A DNA stretch of 64,000 bases from Isoetes taiwanensis (GCA_021234155.1 JAJEKV010000041.1:6501249-6565248); one strand, 5' to 3'. Counted from the stretch's first letter, positions 21,514 to 33,368 are shown. Made by a program: numbers and translations. The notes: generated by a model not told the origin, from the sequence alone.

Positions 21514-24500
21514 GACAAGTTAGTTTAAACAGTCTATGAGCTCCCATGAATTGGCCTATATTTAGCCATTTATTATCCACACAATCTTTATGCAAGTGTA
21601 TTTGACTTGTTGCAACCATTTCAATGTCATACATAACTTGAGATTTAATCCAGAATATAGATATTGGTTTTCCTCCATATTGACACTTGTTCCTATGCTT
21701 CCAAACATTCCATAGAGCAATGAAACATAAAGAATTCTTAAAAGCATCATCATTCATCATAAATTCAAGCAGAGTAGCAGGACAGTTTATATCAAAAGTA
21801 TCTTCAAACCATCTCCAAAATGTAGTAAGCTTAGCACAGCCAAATATATGCTCTATAGATTCAACATAGCTGCATCCAAGAGGGCAGTAAGGATTCACTG
21901 GATTTGTTGCAGGGTTGGAGTGCCTGGAGATGGTTTCCAGACATGGCACACTCTTATTGGCAATTAACCATGCAAAATAAGAGATTTTGGGGGGTAAGTA
22001 GGAAAGCCAGATATTTTTGAACAACCTAAATTCGGTGTCATCTAAAAGACCCCAATGAAGCTTAGATTTGGATGGCACATGAGGCGTATTTAAACAAGAG
22101 TATACCTTGGACACATTATAGCTGGGCTTACCAGAGAGGGTCCATTGAGCAGTGATAGGATTGTGTAATATATTGACATTGCTAATTCTTTGCATGATGA
22201 ATCTGAACATAATTTTGTCAGAGGAACTGCCTCTGATCCAATTTTTCAAGTTGGTCCAAGAGATCCATCTTGTCTGATCCCAGAGATCACCAAGGTTTAA
22301 TATACCATAAGACGTCCATTTTTTATAGAGCTTTGGGTGATTTATAGCCAAGGGAGTAATGTTGTCTCTAGAGAAGTTGGGATTCCAGAATATACTAGTA
22401 TTGGAGTGGCTATTCTCACTAGCAGAATTATCAAAGGTTTTGTGAACCTTGTTCCAAGCCGAAATAAAGCTTCTCATAAGAGGGGAAGTATTTGGGGCAG
22501 GTTTCAAAGATGTGAATGCTGAAGAAGGTAAGCTATGACTGATGGAAGGATGCCCTTTGGGATGACTGCAAGAAAGCCAATATTTGATGACGACCATGGC
22601 TGGATTAATGTGATTGGACAGGGATTTCCAGATGTATTTCCCAGCTAAAGCATAATCATGAAGGACCAAGTTTTTACAGTCAAGGCCACCATGTTTCTTA
22701 CTTCTGGTGATACTGTTCCAGTTAACCATGTGATGATTCTTCCAGATGAAATTTCTTACAATTCTCTCAATTTGTTGGTAAATGCCTTTAGGAGCCAAGA
22801 GAGCTGAGGAATAATAAATGTGTGAGGCAGCAATGACTGAATTAGCAATTATTGTTCTCCCTGCCAGAGAGAGGCAATTACCATAATTGCCTAACTTCTT
22901 TCTGATTCTTGCAACTATTGGAGTCCATAACTCTTTTAGACTGGGGTTGAGTGACAAAGGCATACCTAGCAGGCTTGTTGTCTCAGTTGATCTCATGCAT
23001 TTGATACCTGCAATGCTATCAGTGTCCAGATCACCAATAATAGTGCATTTATTTAGGTTCAATTGTATACCAGAGGCAGCTCCAAAGCTGAAAGAGTCAT
23101 CTGCATATTGCAGAATGGACAGATTGGTAGTATTGTCAGGAAGATTGAGTCCAACAATATTCCCCATAGATTGTTGATAAGTAATCACTCTAGTTAGCAT
23201 CTCTGCTACAGCCAGAAAGAGATAAGGTGCTAGGGGACATCCCTGTCTCACACCTCGAGCCAGAGGGAAGAAGTAGCCAGGGGAACCATTGACAAGGACA
23301 ATTGATTGGGATCTAGAATTTAAGCCCAAGATAAGCTTAATGATCTTTTCACTGAAACCAAGCTTTTGAAGAGAGAATTCTAAAAAGTTCCACCTTACAG
23401 TATCAAATGCTTTTGAGAAGTCTAGTTTGAGCAAGATACAATTTTGCTTAGTAAGCTTATTCCAATGCATTCCCTCCATGGCTGCAATGTAATTATCCAG
23501 GATGTATCTGTTGGGGAGAAAGGCAGATTGATTCGAGCTGATGACCTCTTGAAGATGAGATTTAACCCTGTTGGCTATGATTTTGGCACATACCTTATAA
23601 GTGGAATTTGTCAAAGAGATAGGCCTCCAGTCAGAAAAGGACTGAGGATTGTCAACCTTAGGAATTAAAGTAATAAGGCCAGATGAGAGAGAAGGATGAA
23701 GGTGGTTGGAGTTCCAGAAACCCTTGATCATGTGCATGAAGTCATTTTTAATGATTTCCCAAAATGTGATAAAAAATTTAGGGGGCAACCCATCAGGACC
23801 TGGACTTTTACCTTTTGCAAGACTCTTTAGGGTAGAAAAAATCTCTTCAGCATTTGGAATAGCCTCCATAGCAGGGGTCATGGCAATATTACTGTGAAGG
23901 TCATTAATTTCAATCAAATCAGTGAAAGTTTTGGCTTCTGCAATTTGGACATGGCTGTCATTGGGTTGGGAGAAAATAGTAGCATAGTTTGAGCAGAAGA
24001 AATTGGATATTTCTTTTTGATCAGAAATGATGTTATCATTTCCATCCTTGACAGAGGTAAGTTGACTTTTCAAAAGTCTAGATTTGGCAACTCTATAGAA
24101 GAACCTTGAGTTTCCATGATCCATATTGGATAGGTACTTAAGTTCACATCTGATGGATGCTCCTTTTGCTTCTAGTTCCTCAATTGTTTTAATAACCATT
24201 TCTAGATTTCCTTCTTGCCTATGAAGCTCGATGTTGAAGGGGTCATCTTGCAGTTTAATTCTGACATCCTTCATTTCTTGCAGATAAGATTTTTTTTCTG
24301 CTTGCTTGATCTCATGTAGGTTCTTTGACCACTGTTTGATCCAGGCCTTGGAGTTTTTTAAATTGGCATAAAAGGATCTCATGGAGTTTGTAGATCTGAC
24401 TTTGGGAAGAGTGGCATAAAAGGCTATGAAATCCTGACAGAAAGAATCTGAATCAAGGAGGGAGCAGTTCAACTTAAAAGGAGTATTTCCATGCCTCTTG

Positions 24501-25125
24501 ATAGAAAGTGTGAGATTGGTGGTAAAGAATTGAGGCTGGTGATCAGAAATTGAAGTACATTCATCACTGTAGACCAAGCAATTATTTCAGACCTCATTCT
24601 GAGTGTTGTTTATATAGAACCTGTCAAGTGCACAATAGACTCTGCTATTCCCTTCTTGCTTATTAGACCATGTGTAGGCTGAGGTGGAAGAGGGGATATG
24701 CTGTAGAAAATGGCTGTCAAGCATTTGATCCCATTGAGTTCTTTCAACAGAAGACATGTTGAGATTTTTCAAGTCCCAGGTAGGCGTGTTATTAAAGTCC
24801 GCTGCCATAATCCAGGTGTCACAATCTTGAGATGCAATGTAATTGTTAACATTGAGCCAAGTGTTAGCTCTAGATCTAGAGTCAGTGGAGGCATAGACGT
24901 TTATTATACCAAATCTAGAATCATTGTGTTTAAAAATTACTGATTGCCAAGATCTGCAAGGGCTAATGTAGACAGAGCTATGAGTAAGATGTCTCCAAAT
25001 AATGCAGAGCCCTCCTGAGGTCCCAGTGGCATCGATCCAGGTAGAGGAAAAACCAGGGCCAATCCAATCTGCCAGATTGGAGCACTCAAAACTGGGGAGT
25101 CTAAGCTCCTATAGGAGAATGATGT
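21458..25125 (-). pseudogene. L1 copy 2 ORF2 (endonuclease-RT-zf-RVT)
   Basis: The start at about 25216 reads MKILSWNLRGIKGPLKRRRA. One frame runs to 21458 with only two stops, a TAG at about 25106 and a TGA near 24585. The endonuclease shows LLxELRLPSFE, FGIINVYAS, AADFNNTP and SISDHQP (final SDH). The RT has KGKSPGPDGLPPKFF, LITLIPKV, WRPISLTNSTYKV, LLKLDFSKAFDTVRWNFL, ARGVRQGCPLAPYLFL and LQYADDS. Directly after YADD about 35-40 residues usual for the family are missing, in frame (SFSFGAASGIQLNLNKC). The thumb (GRTIIANSVIA) and the zf-RVT region (NPYCPLGCSYVESIEHIFGC) follow. The long open frame suggests a young element, but the stops and the palm deletion should inactivate it. Confidence 0.85.
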
Positions 25126-25924
25126 CAGCATCATAACTCCTGATTTGAGAAATGGCTCTTCTCCTTTTCAAAGGGCCTTTTATGCCTCTTAGATTCCAAC
25201 TGAGAATCTTCATGATATAAATTATAATAAGGCAATCTTGGGGGGAATCAATGAAGTTTAATAGCTCTTTTGGATTTAAGCCGAGTGTTAGCTGCAGGGG
25301 TATTCTGGATTTGACCAAGAATATGTTTACCTTTTTTCTTTTTGATTCTGGTGGAAGTTTTTTTAGTAGAGTGATCAGCAAAAGCCCTATCTTGGTGAGC
25401 AGTGAGGTAAACATCATTATCCCAGAGGGTATCAGATTTTGAAAAGTGATGTGCAGGGGCATTTTCTTTATCAGGGTCAGAACTGCAGAATTATTATCCT
25501 CAGACAATTTGTCAAGGTGAGAGCATTGCCAGAACTTGGATTTGCAACACTCATGTTGTATAGGCTCTTTTGAAGATGTATCAATGGAGTTAGTTACAAT
25601 ATTATCCATATTAGAATTAATGACCAGCAAATTATCTTCAGCATTTGAAATGGAAAGATCTTGCCTGGGAGTAATTTGTTGAAGGTGTGATAACTCTGCA
25701 GATGCCCTTTGAGTAGAGTTTGCTATTTTCTCCTTGACATGCTGAGAATCTACTTCTAATATCCCTGTGTGTTCCTGAGAATCTGCATACCACAAATTTT
25801 GTTCCCAAACATTTGAAATATCCCTAGCCTTTTCATATCTGTCATTTAAGTCAACTAGCATATGTTCAGGGGATTCTGGCACCTTGTCTGTCACCATGTC
25901 TGGCACCATGTCTGTCACTATCAC
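25126..25924 (-). pseudogene. L1 copy 2 ORF1 C-terminal tail
   Basis: This is an open, hydrophilic Asp/Ser/Asn-rich region in the same frame as ORF2, with no stop between them, so ORF1 and ORF2 appear fused here. It contains ESKFWQC-like and DKLSEDNNSAV segments comparable with SKFWECSPLTQIVCDKENSN in copy 1, which supports homology of the tails. The N-terminal RNA-binding part is lost to 5' truncation. Confidence 0.65.
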
Positions 25925-25930
25925 TGCCTC

Positions 25931-26250
25931 TAGTGCCCAGACCAGCCGCTACATGTGATGTTAAGCACGGCTTCAGTGCGCCTGATAGGATTATATCTTT
26001 AGGAATGATGGATATATGCATTCAGATATATCCTCGGACATTATCTTAACATGTACCACCATGTATCATGATGCATAATTGTACAATTTGGCAGCATTTT
26101 TATTACTACTAAGGTTTTTCCCTTGAGAACTGTTCAAAGCGGGGGTTTTTTTAATCTTGACAATAATATGTCTGCTATGCTCCTTGATTGGTTACTATAG
26201 GCCAATTGGTATCCGTGGACGATAAAAATCAATTCATTTCGATAATATCT
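25931..26250 (+). repeat. 3' UTR fragment of the ATTCT-tailed LINE
   Basis: The segments ACTACTAAGGTTTTTCCC, GGGGGTTTTTTTAATC and ATAGGCCAATTGGTATCC, then GTGGACGATAAAAATCAATTC, match in order the reverse complement of 7556-7730. Only the 3' UTR end is present and it directly abuts the truncated 5' end of L1 copy 2. Confidence 0.65.
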
Positions 26251-29200
26251 TTTTATATGGTTTTCATTTCATTAATCAAGCTAGTTTCTTCTATGGTCTG
26301 TATTGTTCCTAATTGCTCTTTTTATTCGTAACACTTACAATACCTTTTCCAAGGTCACAAAGGGGCCAACAATTTTTGTTAACACAAACCATTTCCCCCA
26401 TACTTTCAATTAAATTCCCCCTTCTGTTTGGATGCATATTCATACGAAGGTGATGTAAGGCAACGAGAGATGTTAGATGGGTATATGCACAAAATTGACA
26501 AGTTATGCCTCGTTTTGGGCCGTGGATAGCGGTCCTCATTTGTGGGGTATGCAGGGACAAGTTGAGATATACTGTGTAGCAAAATGAACAAGATACCATA
26601 AGTTTTGAAGCAGATGTACTTAATGACACCTAAGCTGCAACCCACAAGCAAGGAACCAAAGCAACGGCAAAATATATTAAGTATGAAAACAAAGAATAGA
26701 CTGCTCACTAAGAAAATACATTTGCTAGATGGAACCAACAAGTTCGCACTCCCTATATCAGTAAAGTTTAGACAATAGGAATGGCAATCCATGAATGTTG
26801 TTAATATGCTTGTACACAGTAAATTCCGCAAAAAAACACTATTGTCCATATAGATGAATTGGAAGTCCCTCATCCTTCAGCTTAAGAAAACCAAAGGCGC
26901 AAGAATTGACAAGAAAAAGCAAAATGATACTGAAAAGACATTATATTTGTGAGCTCCTTATCTAAAGATTTGAGCTAGTCATGTGATTCATGTCGGCTCT
27001 CCAATTTCCCATGATCTAATAAAGACCAAAGCATTTCACCACATAACTCGAGAAATTCGAGAAACAATGTATGCTTCAATGGCGATCTTATACTGATTTC
27101 AGTATGCATCCACAAATCTAAGCAAGAGAAGCATTGGCTTATAAGCCTTGAAAAAAAGCAAATCAAATCGTAGAGCACCTGTATAAAGAGATCCCAAGGT
27201 GGAGCTCCAAACACGTCAGTTGAGGTTTTTGTTTATCGTGGTCCTTTTTAACGATGGGATGCACAATTGACGTCTGGCTCTGATCCAACAATGTAAAGGA
27301 TTTTCATGCTACTTTCATAAGTATGAGCCAATCTAATGTTGGTACGTATCAACAATTCTTTTTGTGGATATCTCCTACAATTGTTGCTGTCATTGCTGGT
27401 CTACATTCCATCCTTTCTGGTCGATATTCTGGTATTTGTTCTGCTGCTGCTCCACGTTTTGCAACACTCGCAATCTGCGTCATCCACATGGCAGTGATCT
27501 ATGGCTGAAAGTAGCTTGCCTGCTCTTCATATTGGAACTGGGCCATTTTCTGGCCCAGTCAAGGAGTCCTTCGCAAAACAGCGTCGACTGGATCAAAAAT
27601 AGCCCAGAGGGCCATTCCACTCAACAATAGTCACAACCTGTGAAAAGCTAAGAATACAGGAAGCAAAAAGATAAAACCAATAGTTCAAAAATATTTATAC
27701 ACATTTGTCCACTAGAATTGTAGTTTTGTCGCTGCATTTTATTTTGTCATAATTTCTTGATTGATGAATAAAATTTGTCGCCCTTAAATTTTTTTAATAC
27801 CCTAAATAAACTAGCAAGGTGCTACGCATGAGGGTTTGCCTCCTGTGGCCCGAGAGTTGTTTCCTCATTTTGTATTGGGTCTTGTTTATTTTATGTAGAG
27901 CCGTGTAAATGCTACGAACATCTTGTCGTGCTCATTGTCTATTTGGGCTCGAACTTATGTTATAATTGATATAATAAAGGCATCCAATTCTTTATCCTCG
28001 GCTTCCCTTGCTCTCTTTCTTGCTTTCTGCTGCCTTTTTTTCTATGCACTTATTTTTCTATAGAGTAACACACTATCTTCTTTTCCTGCTTCATATACTG
28101 TAAATACTCCTGAATAATAAGCATTACAAAAGAACACATTAGACTAACAATAAGGCAAGCTTGGAGTGTGGATTAGACGAGGGCAATCATTTGAGATGGG
28201 GTGGTGAGCAGAAGGTCTTGAGAAGTCGTTAGATGATATCATAATGGTCTATCATTCATATATAAAGCAGTGTCATTTTTTCCTATTTTCCTATTTATTT
28301 GATGGAATTTGTTTGAGAAGCCCTCACATCGACACGTGGTAAGGTTTGACTTTTTGATCCTTATCTGTTTTAGTTCCGGCTGATCCAGCTCCGATGCTCC
28401 CACCCAAGGGTAATGCAAAAATGATCCTCTGGCAGAGCTCAGGCAATGCAAAAATGGATTTATTGGCGGTCTCAGATCCACAAATTTTTTCAGAATGGAT
28501 TCAGAAGGATTTGTTGTTTTTTGGGCAAAAAGTGGCGATCGATCGGTCCAAGACCCTGTTTTTGAACCCTGTTCCTCTTTTAGGCCGTCCACGGCATTTG
28601 GGGCATCACGGCTATGAGCATTTGGGACCGAAATGTGGTTATTGGAAACAGAGGCTGGAACTTAGTGCCTAAACTCTCTCTAACCTTGCGGAAATGGGCT
28701 TCCATGCCATCGCCAAGCTTGCAAACATAGGGCCAGATCTGTCAAGCTCAGTAGCTCAATTACTATGTTTGTTAACCCTGCACACAAGATTCAGAGAATA
28801 TTAAAACAAGAATAGCAACGGGCTCCGTTGGGGTCTACAAAGGGCTGGAAATCTTATCTGAAGTTCCCAGATTGTGCTGGAAGTTCGTCTAATTCTCAAG
28901 CCTGGGAACCTGAAAATCGCAAGCACAGATCAGTGTAAAGCAGAAGGAAATTATTAAATCTGATGAGCGCCTTACCTTGAAAAGATAGAAGGGCTTGAAG
29001 CTCAGGCACTCTTGTCGGAGTAATAGGAAGCGAGCCGTTTGTAGTGGTTTGAGAGCATAGCTACTCCTGCATCTTGCATTTCAGTCTCTTCTTCTTTTGA
29101 TTCTGGCTGAACAAGATACCTCCTAGCCCATGTCTTCCCGTTGATTTTAGAAAAGTTAGTCCACAGTCTTGAGACAAATATTTCGAATGAGTCTGTTTTG

Positions 29201-29298
29201 ATACATTTTCATGTCAAGAACCCATTTCATGAGCACACTGTGCATGAGGCAATTGCTTCTTTGAAAGTATTGTTTAGAATAAATTTGTACTTTTCCAG
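26251..29298. other. Gene-free stretch upstream of the kinesin exons
   Basis: Minus-strand frames at 26309-26873 and 26975-27214 and plus frames at 27323-27630 and 28394-28672 have no recognisable motif. Some of this may be intron or upstream sequence of the kinesin locus, but no motor-domain exon encoding the P-loop or switch I could be found. Confidence 0.45.
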
Positions 29299-30120
29299 AA
29301 CTTTGTGGATTTGGCTGGCAGTGAACGAGCATCTCAATCTCTAGCAGAAGGTGCAAGGTTGAAGGAGGGCTGTCACATTAATCGAAGCTTGCTTACATTA
29401 AGCACTGTCATTCGTAAACTCAGGTATTTTACTTGAAAATACAAAGTACCAGCACACATTGCAACGTCTTTTTGTAATGTGTACCTAGTCCGCCAAACTA
29501 GCCATTAGCTTTATGTAATGCTACTGCCCCTAGATAATTTTGTTCTTATATTTTAGTCTGGCCCCTATGCTAAGCATGTTCCGGAGGTTATATATATGTT
29601 CTGTTCAGGTAGAAAGCCAGGTCCTGTGCAGTTATATAGTAATCATTTACAAGTTCAAGATCCTTTTCTGATTTTAATCCATGTGTACATGGTTCGTGCA
29701 GCGGTTTAAAGGACATGTCCCTTACAGAGATTCCAAGCTGACACGCATTCTGCAACATTCACTCGGGGGCAATGCTCGGACTGCTATAATCTGCACCATG
29801 AGTCCAGCCCATTCTCATGTGGATCAGTCCAGAAATACACTTTCTTTTGCAACTAGAGCAAAGGAAGTTACTAATAATGCCCATGTTAATGTGGTAAGTT
29901 CTGCTAAGGGATTGCTCTTGTGTGCTTGCTTATAAGTCTGCGCCATAAATAGGTCCATATTTTCGCAAATTTGTCACTGTTTCGCGAAATCTTTGGTCCC
30001 TGAGTTGGTTGTGTGTCTAATACGCTTCTTTCATTGTTATTATAGGTTGATCCACATGAGAAGCTGGATCCGGAAGTTGAAGACGTCTTGCTGGAAATTG
30101 CTGATGACTTTGTTGAAACA
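29299..30120 (+). pseudogene. Kinesin motor domain fragment (kinesin-7/NACK-like), three exons
   Basis: Exon 29299-29423 encodes [20 protein letters not shown] and [20 protein letters not shown], the switch II DLAGSE motif and the following helix. Exon 29702-29893 encodes [34 protein letters not shown] and [20 protein letters not shown], the end of the motor core. Exon 30046-30120 encodes VDPHEKLDPEVEDVLLEIAD. All have AG/GT borders. Exon 1 ends in phase 2 but exon 2 reads correctly only from phase 0, so one base is missing or the true border differs. The P-loop exons are absent upstream and L1 copy 3 sits 0.4 kb downstream. The match to the [10 protein letters not shown] and AKEVTN style suggests kinesin-7. 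It is likely a gene fragment or pseudogene. Confidence 0.75.
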
Positions 30121-30550
30121 GTAATGATCTTGCATGCCTCAAGTTATGATAATTTCCCATGTTCTCTTCATAGCTATGCAATAAGTATTAGGTGATGCAC
30201 AAAGACTGCTTTGGTGAGTCTGGATTTTGGATGTTTTGGGTTTTGGTGGATGGTTTTGTTGGCTTTTTCTAAGTCATCTTTGGCAGGTGACAAGTTTTTA
30301 AAATCTCTGACAGCTATACCTAAACGTTGGCTAAGCATCGGAAATCTTCTGTTTTGGAAGCAAAAGATGTTCTGCTACATTTGGGTGAGATGGCGGTATA
30401 AATTTCTGAATTAGCGTGATTATGTTTCTTGCTAACTTCATTTTTATGAATTTGCTATAGAAAGGAATTGGAACATGACAATTCCTGGATTTGGAGGAGA
30501 TGAATACCGATCATATAAGAGGCCGGTGAGTAAAACTTAAAGTGCATAAC
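30121..30550 (+). other. Kinesin locus flank before L1 copy 3
   Basis: Intron-like AT-rich DNA. A CTATAG acceptor-like site near 30458-30463 and a CCGGTGAGT donor-like site at about 30524-30530 would bound a short exon, but its translation is not recognisable. L1 copy 3 starts at about 30552. Confidence 0.3.
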
Positions 30551-30551
30551 A

Positions 30552-31355
30552 TTGATTCTTTCTTTGGCTGGTAGAACCATAATTGCAAACTCTGTTATTG
30601 CATCTTCCCATATTTACTTTTCTTCTGCACTTCTTGCTCCTAAATGCATTTATCATCAGATTGAAAGGATAGTCAGAAATTTCATTTGGGGGAAACACCA
30701 TATGGTCAACTGGACTTCAATCACCAGAAGTAAAATTCAAGGTGGTCTTGGTTGCAAGAATTTAATTTTGCAAAGTTATGCTTTGGGGGGTAAATATATC
30801 TGGAAATCCTTGTTTATGGACAGTAACCCTGCCTCCATTTTTATCAAACACTGGCTTTCTTGTAGCCATCCGAAAAGTTATGCCTCTGTCTCACATAGTT
30901 TGCCCTCCTCTGCCTTTACTACTTTGCAGCCTGCCTCCTCCATTTCTCCTCTTAAGAGATTAGTGCATGACATCTGGTACACAGAAAATGATATGTGGAG
31001 AGGCCTAGTCAGAGGTGTTACAGATATAGATATTCCAGATATTCCAGATCATGAAATAGATTGGGCCATAGAATTCTGCAGGGGTACCTACTTAATGGTG
31101 CAATTATGGTGGTTCATGGAATGTAATAGTAGAAGAATGACTGACCAACAGTTCCAGTTTTACAGAGAATGCTACTATCATCACAGATGCTTGGCAGATG
31201 CATATGGTACTTTGATCATACTGATGTCTACAACCAACTCTGACACCCTGATTCAAGAGCTGAACTGGGGAAATGGACGCACTCTAATTTTGCAGCCACA
31301 CTTCCAAAATAACTATGACTACCTCCATAACTACCATTTTCACCCATTTCCTTAG
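30552..31355 (+). CDS. L1 copy 3 fused frame: RT C-terminus plus 3' module
   Basis: A 267-codon open frame. Residues 1-135 match the copy 2 thumb and connection region (VRNFIWGKHHMVNWTSITRS, GGLGCKNLILQSYALGGKYI, WLSCSHPKSY). From about residue 138 (LVHDIWYTENDMWRGLVRG) it matches copy 2 ORF3 to the end (WWFMECNSRRMTDQQFQFYR, ECYYHHRCLADAYGTLIILM, NWGNGRTLILQPHF). The deletion joins them in frame without a stop. There is no catalytic RT motif, so it is not an active polymerase. The first codon is TTG within the truncated element, so no native start exists. Its value is as a second witness for the 3' module. Confidence 0.7.
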   Translation: MILSLAGRTIIANSVIASSHIYFSSALLAPKCIYHQIERIVRNFIWGKHHMVNWTSITRSKIQGGLGCKNLILQSYALGGKYIWKSLFMDSNPASIFIKHWLSCSHPKSYASVSHSLPSSAFTTLQPASSISPLKRLVHDIWYTENDMWRGLVRGVTDIDIPDIPDHEIDWAIEFCRGTYLMVQLWWFMECNSRRMTDQQFQFYRECYYHHRCLADAYGTLIILMSTTNSDTLIQELNWGNGRTLILQPHFQNNYDYLHNYHFHPFP

Positions 31356-31745
31356 TCATCTCCCGAGGCTACACTCATCCCCTGTCACTTCCCATTTCTT
31401 CTCTTCACTTGCTTTTCTCATTTGGTGCAGGAACATCAACAGAGCTTACAGGATCTTGTCATCTGAAGGCTATCTGAAGGCTATCTCAAACAAAGTTCAG
31501 GAATTTTGGCTAAAGAATGGTACTAATGTAGACCATCTCTGCAGACTCTCTAGCAGTGATGAATTCCATCTCTAACTATGAACACTATCAAACTGTTTGC
31601 TACAGTTATATCATTTCCTTACAGTATGTTAAGTACACTTGCATGTTTTAATTTGGGTGGCCAAATTATTGGCTCACTTAACTTTTTGTACCTTTTTCTA
31701 TAATTAATGAAAAAAACCCCATTCTCTCAAAAAAAAAAAAAAAAA
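30552..31745 (+). mobile_element. L1 LINE copy 3, 5'-truncated and internally deleted
   Basis: This is the same family as copy 2. It starts inside the RT thumb (LSLAGRTIIANSVIASSHIY) and ends with the same 3' UTR terminus followed by an A-run at about 31728-31745. Relative to copy 2 about 300 or more residues (the end of thumb to the end of zf-RVT) are missing between 30957 and 30963. Copy 4 sequence begins immediately after the A-run. Confidence 0.9.
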
Positions 31746-33368
31746 CATAGAATTCTACTTCCAAAAATGGAATCCGAAGTTCGATCCAAATGACCTCAAG
31801 GAACTTTTCCATCCTACATCATGCTCTGTTCAAGGCCTTAGTCCCATGTATTGGCATGAGGACATTTTTAAAAAACTTTTTCAAGGGATTGGAGAGTACA
31901 TTGGATGGGAGGCAATTCCGGAAAGAGCCCCAAGGATCTGGGTTCAGATTGATATATTGAAAGAGATCCCTAAACAGCTAAATTATAATGACTATTATGG
32001 GGGCGAAAAGATATTAAAATTGGACTGGAGTGGGTTACTTGCCCCTTGTGGAATCTGTGGGCTAAGATTACACGGAGGGGGGTATGCCAGGGAAAAATGG
32101 TCATAAATAAACAAATTCCTCAGCCAGTGGCTAACCAAGGCAAAGAAAATAATGCAAAAGGAAGCTGGACCCCTGCAAATTGGAAGAAAAGGAACAAGAA
32201 TGGGAGTGCATACAAAAAAGCCAGGAAACAGAAAGCTAAGCTCATCAAGGAAAATCAGCAGCAAGAGAAACAGACAGTCAACAACCAGTTAAAAACCTGG
32301 AAAAAGAAAAGAGATCAGTAAAAAATGGCTGAAAAAGTCAAGGTCTTGGTCAAGCCTACTGAAGAACAGGGGAAAAAAGGAAAAGACTTGGTCCAAGAAG
32401 GGAATCTTTATATTACTCCTGCCCATCTGATCAGGAGTAATACTCTGACCATTGCTGAATCTACACATCCCCCTGTAAATCCTTACCCAGACTCTTCTGA
32501 TTCGGACAGATCAACAGGAGGAACTCTACTTTTCAAAGGAGACTGTTCTAAAGGAACTAATCTGGATTTTTCCCCTATAGAGTCAAGGAAGCAGGGGCCA
32601 CAGGAAAATGAAGAATTACATGATGTTCTACTCCAACTCATGGAAAGGCAAGAAGATATGGAGAAGGAGGTGGTGCCGAATACTCCCATGGAAAAAGGGC
32701 AGATGGAAGAAATAGAGGGCAAATATAAATTCTTCACCACATCTCCCATGGAGTATAAAAACAGTACAGAGGAATCCCTGGACAATGGTAATGTGGAGAT
32801 CACTCTGGAGGATCCTCTGGACAATGGCACTGAAGAGATCACTTTTTCTTCAGAGGACAGAATGAAATCTATAGACCCTATAAGTCCTATGGGCCAGGGA
32901 ATAGATAACATAAGCCAACAAGACAATCTCTTATCTAATGGCCTGGTAATTGACACTGATGTCAATAGGCTATTAAGCCCATTAGATAAAAATATAGGAG
33001 AAGACAAAGAAGAGACATTTTTCACTCCTGCAAAAAAGATCAGCATAACATCCACAGGGGGCCTGGGAACTCATGGTAATAGACCAATAAGTCCGACTGG
33101 TAATTCTCTACCAGAAGGCCAGGGAATTAATGTGAGTAGACTAGTAAGCCCTCCTAACAAAGCCATGTTAGCTGGCCGGGAGTCTAGACAGATATTGGTT
33201 GAAATTAATGGAGCAGAGAAGACTAATGCCAAGGAATTGAAAGCTGATGAGGAAAAATTTTATACTCCTCATACTAGGAAGAAGGGCACTAAGATTGTGC
33301 ATTTTTCAGAAAATAGTCCTGCCTTGAACCTGAGAAGCCAAGGCAAAAAGAATCTCCTTGTCCAATGA
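31746..33368 (+). pseudogene. L1 copy 4 ORF1
   Basis: The first part gives FYFQKWNPKFDPNDLKELFH, LSPMYWHEDIFKKLFQGIGE and RIWVQIDILKEIPKQLNYND, the C-terminal DUF4283-like region. The knuckle CGICGLRLHGGG (about 32054-32090) changes frame inside the CCHC motif. The next frame (32046-32321) is a Lys/Gln/Asn-rich basic stretch, ended by TAA at 32319. It reopens in the same frame at 32325 for 347 codons of acidic and Ser/Thr/Pro-rich linker containing repeated LDNG, P[IM]S and ISPTG motifs. The last codons are GTC CAA TGA, and the stop overlaps the ORF2 start as ATGA. Confidence 0.75.

Larger units (their letters stand above)
20645..25930 (-). mobile_element. L1 LINE copy 2, near-full 3' part
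   Basis: On the minus strand it carries an ORF1 tail, the APE endonuclease, reverse transcriptase, zf-RVT, an extra 3' ORF, a 3' UTR and a poly(A) tail (seen as a T-run at 20645-20661). The 5' end is truncated at about 25930, where a fragment of another LINE's 3' UTR begins. The last 45 bp before poly(A) (containing TATAATTAATGAAAAAAACC) are nearly identical to the end of copy 3. No convincing target-site duplication was found. Confidence 0.9.

Noticed and set aside
26309-26873. Overlapping minus-strand frames with hydrophobic stretches
   Set aside because: AT-rich DNA gives Phe/Leu/Ile-rich frames by chance; no domain or splice structure found.
32483-33055. 190-codon minus-strand frame
   Set aside because: Antisense shadow of the L1 copy 4 ORF1 linker; the sense frame carries the L1 context.
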